Positions 35,077 to 47,000 of a DNA stretch of 64,000 nucleotides are shown one piece after another (positions within the stretch are counted from its first letter, which is position 1; the number at the start of each line of letters is the position of its first letter). Below the pieces are notes generated by a model, which made no database searches, was not told where the DNA came from, and saw nothing but the letters and a program-made list of their open reading frames with translations. Position numbers and translations under genes: made by a program. The stretch is taken from positions 1,054,001 through 1,118,000 of the forward strand of contig CM057145.1 of NCBI GenBank assembly GCA_029964075.1. The letters are read 5' to 3'. The stretch is from Patiria pectinifera. Its lineage: Eukaryota; Echinodermata; Asteroidea; Valvatida; Asterinidae.

Positions 35077-38000
35077 GAGCCGCCAAACTAAAGAGACTTT
35101 TTTGGCACCACTTGGCCTTAGGGCTAAAAATTAAATATAATTTGTACACGCAGCTTACAGCATTCAGGTTAACATGATCCAGCTGCAGCTCTCTCGGTGC
35201 AATCTGCCTCAACAACGTCACGTAGACCTCAGAATCCTTGATGTCTTCGCCAAAGTTGTTGATACGACGGGGGTTTCCTAAAATAGAACAAAACAAGGCA
35301 AGCCCGGTAAAACCAGAGATGAAACTGGCATATGGCAAAAAAAATTCGGAAAATAGGCCGAACAAAAATACGTGTCCGAAATCTGGGCCGCGCTTCAGTT
35401 ACACACATGTACATGCATGTTCAATACACTTCATGCCCAATTTCCGGACACCACCTCCTGCTTTATTTTCAATTCAAAACAAAATTTTACAATGAAAAAA
35501 AGATTGGTCAGTGTTTTCATTGCATAAAAACACCTGAACTGAATTATGGTTAAAGTAATGGAGTCATCAATAAAGAAGTTCACTTCTTACTTGAGAAAGT
35601 CAAGGAAAAAAGTTCGAAAGAAAAGGGCACCGTTCATGGTGCCTTCAATCATGTCCATGATTCAACCACACAACTCCACTACTACACTTGCATTCATACG
35701 TGGGGAAAAATCAGGCATTATCGTCTTTCTCTTCCAACAAATGCCAGTGAAATGTTTCGCTAATGCTCTCTTCGCTATCCTCGAGATAATCATCATGATT
35801 TTTAAAGCACTGCATTTTGTACAACTAAATCTGAAACCTCCTAAAATCGCACAACATAATGATTTTATCCACTGGGTCGTTCACAAGGCTAACCGTTCCC
35901 AGCCAGCCATGTGCTAGCGGACGGTACGGTGCGGTACGTACGCTGGTACCATTGCGTACAATATATGCACTAACGTGCGACACAGTGATTTTTCCATGTC
36001 ACCTGTCAATGTTCAACTTTTTGTTCAGCCGGAAAAGGTTCTACCATAAAAACATTCTACTGTGTATGTTTAACTTAAAGGCAGACTGCGTGACCATAGG
36101 TCCCTTTCTTATAATTTGGGTTTCGTTTAAATGTTTTTTGAAACAAATGAATTTAGAATTGTTTTCGTGTAAATTGTTTTAATGTAAATCCCAATCTTGG
36201 TAATTCAAAATGTATTTGACTTATTTTGAAACATATACACAGCAGCTTTGTCACAATTCTCCCCGTTGGTCACCACTGACCTATTTAGCCTTAAAAGGAA
36301 ATTTCTCGAGATTTGGATTTGGGATTTTTTTTTTTTTTTTGAGGTTCAACAAGCCAACATCCTGTCAAACAGGAAACGTATGACTCCCTCCAATTCCTCT
36401 TTCCTTCGCGCTTTTGTTTTTGAACAGGAAAAGCAATACTAAACAAGGAACTGAACTTTCTACCAGACTCCATAAAACAGTGTTTCAAATATGCCTCACT
36501 TTCTGTAAATGATAGTACAGCTCTGGACATGACGTCATAAAATGTTCGAGCTCTCTAGCGAAAGGTTGTTATAGATGATTATAGATGAAAATTGATGTGA
36601 CGTCATCATGACATCATCACGTGACATGTGACATTATAATTCAAAGCCCTATGAAAATATAATCACATATTTATATGCCACCATGTATTATATTAAAACA
36701 GAACTACACATCCTTCCTGGATGGAACTTATACTTGAAAGTTTACATGTCACATGTCACAAAGAAAGATGCCAAAACAGCCCTTTGTTTGTCCACCAACA
36801 TAAGTCTAGTTGTCTATTATCTCTCTCAACAGTGTCTGAACTGGTGCCAGCAATAATTTCCTTCCTTCTTGGCAAATGCATGTATTTGCAGCCTGTTTTG
36901 ATATACATTTGGTCGTTTCTTCCTGTCACCATTATTGCTGAGTTGTGATTAGTGGTGGGATTAAAATGTAGATTGTTTAAATTCAGTTTGAATTCCACTA
37001 TTCAATTCGGATTCTGGAAACCAAATATTCGAAACCAACCTTTAAAAAAAAAATAGGCCTTCCATTTTTTTGTTACAAGACAATAACTGGAACATTCCCT
37101 AATTTGCTCCATGGTCTGCGATTGTAACTGCATTCACTCGCTAATGGCTTGATTGGTTCATAAATAGCCTGCTTATACATCTGATCAGAGAGTTCCTTCA
37201 CATTTGCTTCAACATCTGAAGTGTTTTTGTAAAGGTCCAATGGTCATTATACATTAAGTACACTGTACTTCCCAGCGTGTTCCATTTTGCACTACTTCCC
37301 CTCATACATGTGCCATGTTATAGTTGAATACTATTTACAAACCTGTCCAATGTGATAGAAATTTTGCACTACGTTCCCTAATACATATGCCATGTTATAG
37401 TCGAATAGTATTTATCGTCTGTTACATGTGATAGTAATTTTGCACTACATGTACTTCCCATCATACAAGTGCCATGTTATTGTTGAATACTATTCACCAG
37501 CTTGTTCCATATACCGTAATAGTATGTTTGCACTACTTCCACTCATACATGTGCCATGTTATAGTTGAATACTATTTACCAGCTTGTTCCATGTGATAGT
37601 AATTTTACATTATCCCCTCATACATGCATGCCATGTTATAGTTGAATACTATTTACCAGCTTGTTCCATGTGATAGTAAATGTTATAGTTGAATACTATT
37701 TACCAGCTTGTTCCATGTGATAGTAATTACTTTCCCTCATACACATGCCATGTTGTACTTGAATACTATTTACCAGCTTGTTCCATATGATAGTAATTTT
37801 GCACTTCTTCTCCTCATACATGTCATACATGTATGCCATGTTATAGTTGAATACTATTTACCAGCTTGTCCCATATGATAGTAATTGTGCACTACTTCCC
37901 CTCATAGGTGTTGTCATACATGTGTGGCATGTTATAGTTGAATACTATTTACCAGCTTGTCCCATGTGATTGTCATTTTGCACTACATCTCCTCATACAT

Positions 38001-41000
38001 GTTGTCATACATGCATGCCATGTTATAGTTGAATACTATTTACCAGCTTGTTCCATGTGATAGTAATTTTGTCCTACTTCCCCTCATACATGTACCGGTA
38101 TGCCATGTTATAGTTGAATACTATTTACCAGCTTGTTCCATGTGATAGTTGACCCATCTGATCAGCAGTTCCTCAGGAGACAGAGACAGCAGGGTGTTGA
38201 TGTCTTCTCCTTCCCTCAGCAAGCGCATCAAGCCTGGCACCTGTTGAAGATCGATCTTGGCGAACAGGCCCACCTGGAAATAGCAAAACAAAATTGAAGT
38301 TGTATGTAACTGTCAAATTATTGTTAAAAATCTTACTTGGTTTAAAGATAGTTATTGCACTAGACTCCCTGTGAAATTATTCTTTCTGGCATGCTGTAAT
38401 TTTGAAGAAAACGATAACAGTGGGTCATTTCCAAACATGCGTCAAGCGACACAATGTCGTCCAGAGAAACCTTTACTTCAAAAAAATCAGTCAATTGACT
38501 GATTAGGCCCTCCAAAAAAAGTCTCCGGTTTCTGGTATGCGCGCGCGTCGCCGTAGCCATGCGCATCGGCAAAATGAAAAAGTTTTTTTTTTCAATAAAA
38601 GATGATGTCTCAAAACCGCCAAACTCACTGGTTTGATTGGAATCCTGCTGCTGCACAATTTTAACGTGTTTTTAGATGGGGTTATTGATCGAGAATAAGT
38701 TTTATGTGGCCTCTCCGGACTCCCATACATTTGCACTAAGTTTAGTCGGGCACCATTTGCAGTCATCAACCGACATTTGAAGCAAAAAAGAAAGGTAAAA
38801 AAAAAAAATAAGCCACGTCACCGCACCACTTTTTGGGCAAGCTCCATACAAGAAACCGGAGACTTTTTTTTTTGGCCTTATCCACAATCATTAAAATTTT
38901 CAATGCAAATTGATCGTATATATGCCTTTTAATGTTCACTCACACATGCGTCATTGTTTAACATAAAGGAGGAATCAAAGTTGACATTCTTACACGGATG
39001 ATTTGCCAGAGCAATCCCAGGACCAAATGCGGCGTCCCATGAAGCAGATCCCCAGCACCGATGTTGACGATGTTGCAGCCGATGGAACGGGCCGAGTTCA
39101 GAGCCAGAGTCAGGTTCTCGCGCTTGGTGTAGACATTGTTCAGCTTCTTGCCTCGGTTGATGGCGCGCTCATCCACGGTGTCCGCTACGGAATGGTTGAT
39201 CATCTTGCTGCAATGTCAAGAAATAAGATCAATTATCAATGAAACAATATCCACTAATTGCTACTAATTGGTTGATGGCGTGCTCATCCACAGTGTCCAC
39301 TTCAGAGTGGTTGGTCATCTTGCTGTTATGCCAATTATCAATGACCAGGTATCCACTAATGTTTATCCACTAATTCTGGCTTTTTGTTGACGGATCGCTC
39401 GTCCACAGTATCAGCTATAAAGAGGTTGACCATCCTACTGTAATGTCAACAAATGGGATCAGTTCCAGATATCCACTAATATTTATCCACTAATTCTTGT
39501 CTCTGCTGATAGCTCACTCATCATATTGTCTGCTACAGTGGCTGATCATCTTGCTGTAATGTCCAGAAATGGGATCAATGTTAAGACAATGGCCAGATAT
39601 CCACTAATTTTTATCCACTAATTCTTGTCGCTGCTGATAGCTTGCTTGTTCACATTATCACCTACAGAGATGTTGATCATTTTGCTACCATGTAAAGAAA
39701 TTGCATTAATTTCAAGAAAATGCCCAGATATCCACTAAAAATATCCACTAAATGTTGCTTTGGTTGATGGCGTGGCCATCCACAAAGTCCTACAGAGAGG
39801 TTGATCAGCTGACTGCAATGCTAAGAAATGGAATAAACTTTCAGACAATGACAGGATATCCACTAATATCCACTGATTTGTGCCTTTCAAATGGCGTGTT
39901 CATCCACAGTGTCTGCTACTGAGAAGTTGATTATCTTGCTATAATGTTAAGAAATGATATCATTTTTTTCAGACATCAACCAGAAATCCACTTTTATTTA
40001 TCCACAAATGTCTTTGCAGTTGAACATAAGGACATTTACTGTCTTACCACAGAAGTATTCCATCGTTTATTTTCTTGAAGATGTCGTCGTTGTTTTCATT
40101 GATCGGCAAGTAAGCCTTGCACTCCTCCTCTTGTTTCAACTTGTTGTTTATAAAATCTGGAAGAAACATAACACAAGACAAGGCAAGCCAAATTAAAAAT
40201 GTTTTAGTGAACTAAATCAGTATGGCTATACAGGGTGGATAAAAAAAAACGAAACCAAGATACATGTATTATTGCTAATTGGAACAGAAGTAGGGCACAT
40301 GTGAATCAAAGGGAGATATCCTCTGTTAGGGTTGAATCTCCTCTTTAAAATGACACCCTGATCATGTCCTTACATTCACGGTTGACTGAGCAGTGACCAA
40401 TTTTATGAAAGGGTCTATTTAGAGAATTGCGCCACTTTTCAATTGTGGTTTTGTGGTGTCGTTTGTCACAGAGTGAAAGGCTATGGTTGCCAATCAAGGC
40501 AGGTGGGGGAAAGAACATATTGGTTAAAGTGGTCAGAAATTGCCTCAGATCGCACCACAGAGCATCTAGAATCATTTTTTTTTCGGGGCCCTTAAGCGGG
40601 CCACGAACGCCACGCCTTTAGCTGAGAATATAATAGCTTATTCAATGACTTCAACCTCGAAAATGATGTTTAAATCATTATCTTTTGCTCAAAAAATATT
40701 GGTTAAAGTGGTCAGAAATTGCCTCAGATCACACCACATGAGCATCTACAATCCGATTTTTTTCAGGGCCCTTAAGCGGGCCCCGAACCCCACGCCTTTA
40801 GCTGAGAATATAATAGCTTATTCAATGACTTTCACCTCAAATTTGATGTTTAAATCATTATCTTTTGCTTAGAAATATTGGTTAAAGTGGTCAGAAATTG
40901 CCTCAGATCACACCACATGAGCATCTAGAATCCGAATTTTTGCTTGCATTATTTCTGATCAAGGTATGTCCGGCCGCCCCACTTTTGAGAAGCGATTGAC

Positions 41001-44000
41001 CCCCCTGCTGGTAGGGGTAGGCATTTACAGGAAGTACCAGAACCGGCTTCCCAAATGAACAAAACAGGAGTGCCCTTTAAAGAAACCCAACGCCAAACGA
41101 TGCCATTTGTTGCGATCATTTACGAAGATCCGCACGATAATACTATCACATCGACGCATCAATACAGCAAAATTCAAAGGTGTACAGTGAGCTTTGTAGC
41201 TTTACGGTGTAAACTGCAGCTTTGGCAAGCGTCATAAATGTGACATGTGTTATTTCAAAAACTCCCCACAAATGACTTTAAAACCTTTCATTTTCATTGT
41301 GTGAGATGTACATGTAACTAACAGAGATGCCACCAATATATCAATAAAAAGCCTGAAATACTACTAAAAAGCCTGAAACTACCCTTACCCCCTTTCACAA
41401 ATGTGTTTTCTGGATGTTTCAGACCAAATCCAGCACTTTTAATTTGTCTCATTTAAAGAAAAACCCTGAAATCAGGTTAAAACCTGAAAAGTGGCATCTC
41501 TGATTACTAAGTAATTTGTAAAGTTGGTTACGGGTACCCGATCCCATAATCTAGAACCGGTTCCTGACATTAAACGCCGGGTACTCGGGTAACCGGTTCC
41601 CACGCTCAGCCCTAGTATCCGGATCATCTAATCGTATTGTGAATTGTCGTCACGTCGTGGGTGACATGAGCATGGATGCAATTGTGCTGCTTGGTCCACG
41701 ATAATCCCACAAGTTTTGTGACCTGAGCATGACATTTGAGCTTCATGCCGACGGTTCAGTCGCGGCACAAGCAAAATCGCAGGTCGACCTTAACCCTAAC
41801 CCACCTCACTCCTCCAAAAACCTCCTGGCGGTTTTGGAGGATTCTAGAGGATTGAGGATGAATGGTGATTGAATCAAATGAAGATTCTGGAGGACTGAGG
41901 ATGAATGGTGATTGAAGCACATGAGGATTTTGGAGGATTGAGGATGAATGGTGAATGAAGCACAAGAGGATTTTGGAGGATTGAGGATGAATGCATTTTG
42001 AGGCAGGACTGTCTGATGATTTTGAAGGATTTGGCGTTGGTTATCCTTCATTTAAACACGAGTGCAAAGTTTTGGGATGAGGAGGATTCTGGAGGATTGA
42101 GGATGAATGCATTTTGAGGCAGGACTGTCTGACAATTTTGAAAAAATTTAGGCGGAGCTGCAAAATTTTGGAGGATTGAGGATGGTTGTAAGCAACAAGG
42201 GCCTAGGGGGTTAGGGTTAAGACAAAGCTGAACTCACTAGCGAAGGCAACCTTCTCAGCTTCAGCGACGGAGTGAGTGGTTCCCTCGGCAGATGTGTCTG
42301 ACGTTCCTGCCAACGCTGAGATGCCCTCCTTCTTAGAGATGGCCTTCCGGAACGTCTTAGCGACATCTTTGTTTTTGATATCACAGTATAACTGCAGACA
42401 CACAGAAAAAGAAAGAAAATACGGAATCTTATGTACAATGACGCATAGAACAGAAAATGGAACATGATATTTGATGCTGGGGTCTGTTATTAGGCCAGCA
42501 ACTACATAATTTATATTTTGATAAATTTAAAGTTTGCAGGTAACACCATGTGGAAACAGGCTTCTAGCCAGGCATACAATAGGATATTGTATGCCTGGTA
42601 TAAAATAAGATCTGTTGCTCTATACTCTTATCCATACTATCTCTTTACACATGTTTATTGTTCAGCGTTGGATTTGGAAATAAAGTAAAACGCAAAACTA
42701 GCACTAAATCACCCCTTACGAAATTAATGGATTCGCCCGAGCATCGTGCTAGCTGTTTTTTGAAGAAAGTACGATCGTACATTTGATGTTTTGATGTTAC
42801 TACTCATTAGTAATCACAACAATTTGATAAGTTTTGTTGTAAAAAAGGACTTATCTATTCTTAGGACAAAACAAATCAATTTTTTTTTCCGATCATAAAA
42901 TATGCTTCCAAATGGCCTTAGATTGCACCACAGAGCATCTAGAATGTCAAAAATTTTCGGGGCCCTTGAGCGGGCCCCGGACCCCACGTCATAAGGGCTT
43001 CGTGCTCGCAAGATCCATTCGTCACATGCCCCTATCCTTTAAATTCATCCTGGCTAGAACCCTGTGTGGAAAGAAATCTCTTCTTGGAAGAAATGTGGTT
43101 CTGAAAAGAACCCGTTGTGTGAGTGTAGAACTTCACCCAACCTCCTGAGGACGGACAGAGCACACTGTGCGAAACGTCGAGTTCTACACTCAACCAACTG
43201 GTTCCTTTAACCACATTTCTTCAAAGAAGAGATTTCTTTCCACATTGTGTTACCCGCAAACTTCATAATTTATCTCATCCGCCATGCAAAGCTTCAAGTC
43301 ATACAATGTATTTATATTTTGATTGACTCGTATCGTCGCAGAACTGACATATCAGCGAATCGACCATTTTGGCGATTTTGAGATTTTGTTATTTTTGTGG
43401 TTTTTAAAGGTTGCTCTTTCAAGTATTTATGCCAGAATTCTTACCGGTAATTCTTGTCTGGATTTTAAGATAATAAGATACTAACAAATACATAGTTTGA
43501 CATATTGACGAATACGGAATTTCGCTGGTAACCAGCTAATATAAGGTGTGCGTTCCAAGGACCAACGAATGTTATTCGTCAGTTTGTCGGACACGCGCGC
43601 GATCCTACAAACTGACGAATAGCATACAAACAGTGTGAAGAACAACCGGCTATTAGAGATTTTGTTATTTGACAAACTGACGAATACGTTTACGATTAAA
43701 TAAAAACATATCGCACAACTTCTCTGATTAAATAAGTAACCTGATGGATAAACTACGTTTCCTATTTTATTTCGAATATACACGAAAAGGGTTATTATCA
43801 AAACATTAAGAGTGAAATACGACGCCCAGAAAAATGTCCAACTTCAAAAGTGAATTACACAAAACAGGGTAAACTTTCGCTTATTCGTCGGTATGTCAGC
43901 TCTGCGACGTTATTACCAATACAGTTTTGATTACATGCAACTGGTTGTATTTTTTTCATAGAATGTATCCATGTGGGAATTGCACAATGGGGAATTATGG

Positions 44001-47000
44001 GTTGAAATGGGGACACTGGCGTGTACAGCAATCATGGGTTCAATCGGTGGGGGGCAGCAGGGGGACAAGTCCCCCCCCCCAAAAAAAACCAACACTTTTT
44101 AATGTGGGGGGATATCATATCCATTGCCACACTTTTGTATGGATCCCTTTAGTGTGGAAAGACCCACATACATGTACATGGAGATAATAGGGAGGTTTCG
44201 CAAGCGAACAGATACGCTTACACTTAAGCTTAGCTATCCGTATCCGTTTTTTACTTACGTGTAGCGAGCGAGATATGCGTGTTGTCTGCACGTTTAGTGA
44301 GTGGCGTATGACGTCATACCTGCAGATGACACGCATATATCTCGCTCGCTACACGTAAGTAAAAAAACGGATACGGATAGCTAAACGTAAGTGTAAGTGT
44401 ATCCGTTCGCCTGCGAAACCTCCCTATTGTCCAATAGACACACACTTACACTGAAAAACTCGGCCAAATCCAGTCTTTTGTCGTTATCCTTGTCAACCTT
44501 CTTGATGAGTTCTCGGATCTCGTGACCCGGCAAATCAATGCCCACCGCGCGGAAGACGTCCCCCAGCTCCTTGGACGTGACGTAACCGTTGCCATCCACA
44601 TCAAACTGCAGGGAGAAAATGAAACAGAACAATCCCAAGTTATCAAAAGGACATTTTACATACATGGACCCTTCGTTGGTCCCCAATGCTCAACCCATAG
44701 GTACTCAGCTCACCGGAAAAAGGGCCCCTAAAAAGTAGAATGTCCATCCATGTTATGAACAGTATCCTTCATGTATCCTTCCTGCATATCCAGTGAATCA
44801 GCCTACTTAATTATCAGTGCAATCATGGATAATACAGGAATGTCTAAAAAACAAAAATTAGCAAAAGACCTGCTTTGAAATCCATCTCCCATGTCTCACT
44901 GATAAAGTTATCAGTTGTAATTGTTAGAGTGGACAGACCTAATTACCGGTATATGTACCGGTACACCTCTTAACAGGGGGATAACATTTAATAGGCAAAA
45001 TGGTGCTACATGTACAGCCATTAACCCTAAAGGTCGGTTTTCAGGGGGCACGTGAACGATTTGCGAAGGATGCGAATGTCAAAAAAATGGCAAAGTCCAA
45101 CATTTGTATTTTATGCTGCAAAGGATCCCCAAACCATCGCGGGGGTTCGGAAGCATCATCAATTATTCGCGGGCGTCGTTTTTTAGTTCGGCGGGAGCTT
45201 CAAAAAAATTTGAAATTTCTTGCGAACGTTTCCAGCATCCCGGGTCGTGTTTTGCTCGTGATTTGTTCTCAAAAATGTCTTAAAAGCTTTGTCATATGCG
45301 CAGGACCTACTCAAGACGTGCGCAATGTTCGCAAACTCTTCGTAAATCCCCAAACAGACCCCGACAATTTGGAGAATGTCTCACGCTAGAAGCGAAGTTC
45401 GCCCGATTATTTCTCGACCTTTCCGCAAACTTTTTGCGTACTTCTTGAGACATTCTCACGAACGTTTGGTGCACGTTTGGCGGCAAATCCACACCACGTT
45501 TGACCTATATAAAGCGCACGACTATTTCGCACATTTGCTACTCTGTGTGAATTCTGAATTTGTAGGCAAGTAGGCTATGTAGGCCTATACTATAGCCTCA
45601 TAGGTTAAACAGTGGGTGGTTTATTTACTTCATTTGACTTCAACTCAAGACAGCAACATGCCACCCAAGGGAGGAAAGAGTCGTGGCCGAGGTGTCGGAT
45701 TGACCAAGAAGAGGGAGACAAACCCCCTGCCAGGGGAGATGGAAGGTGTGCAAGAGGCCCATAGTTCCCAGGAGGAGCGATTCTTGGAACATTCGCGTTG
45801 TTCGCATTTAAGTCGCGTGTTCTTCGTGTATGTGGACTGGCCGTAGTTCAGTCACGGTACAAACGACATTCACAGACACGTTGTGAGAACTTCGCACAAA
45901 CTGTGCAAGAATGGTTTACGACTCCATTGTTGGGAGACATTCGGAGAAAAACCTCTCCGAATGTTGGACTTTGCCATTTTTTCGACATTTGCATCCTTCG
46001 AAAATCGTTCGCGTGCCCTGTGAAAACCGACCTTATCTCCCTAGGGGGTGTGCAAAATCATATTGAAATTGGAGGATTCAGGACTGTTAAGGCTATTCCT
46101 CCAGTTTTAATATGATTTTTCACACGGTAGAGAGTTACCGGTAGGGTTAAACTTAACCCCACAAAAACACTTTTGTGGGTGAACAAAGCCAGCAAAATGT
46201 AGGGTATGTGTCTGAAGGAAAGAACTGCTATGGAAGACTTTTAAATTTGTATAGTTTTTGGCCATAATATGAAAATACAAAAACTTAATCAAAATTAAAT
46301 GTGTGCTTTTAGCATGTTATGATACTTCTTTTTTTGCTTTGGTACATTTTTTGTAGAAAGTAAAGTAAAGTCTGTCCCGAGCCAATGTGGCTCATCAGGC
46401 CGGCATTTATCTCCGGTTTCAGTAGCATGAAACGACTGAGAATATTTCTACTCCCCCTGGATGGGATGCTAGTATCACAGGTTACTCCCCAGCTAATGCC
46501 GGTACCCATTTATACTCCTGGGTGGAGAGGGGCAAGTGGGGGTGAAGTGCCTTGCCCAAGGACACAATATATGACCAGCGGCTGGATGCGAACCCCGGAC
46601 CCTCTGATCATGAGTCACGAACCCTAACCACTAGGCCACACACTCCCCATTACATTTTTTGTAGAACATGTACCTTACACACATGTACATACATGCCAAC
46701 ACCATGCATGCCAATTAGCCATGGTGTCTTCACAGAACCATGACTGGATGAAAAAAACACTGCCTCCCATTCAACGCCGCACTAATGAATTGGTGCAGTT
46801 AATCCTACCAGTTCGACCAGTCAACCATGTCCCAACATGGAGGTACATGTACCGTACAATGTAGGAATAGGTCCATCACACAGAACACTTTTTCATTGCA
46901 CAAAATGTATTTTTGTATGAGCCGGGTGATGCACTCCCTATCATTATTTCTCAATTGTGCACAAATGTGTGCATGTATACACATGTAGCAATCAGATCCT

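Noticed and set aside
39208..40019. Mutually exclusive alternative exons
   Set aside because: Units copy only the first part of exon 5 and lack donors, so they cannot act as cassette exons.
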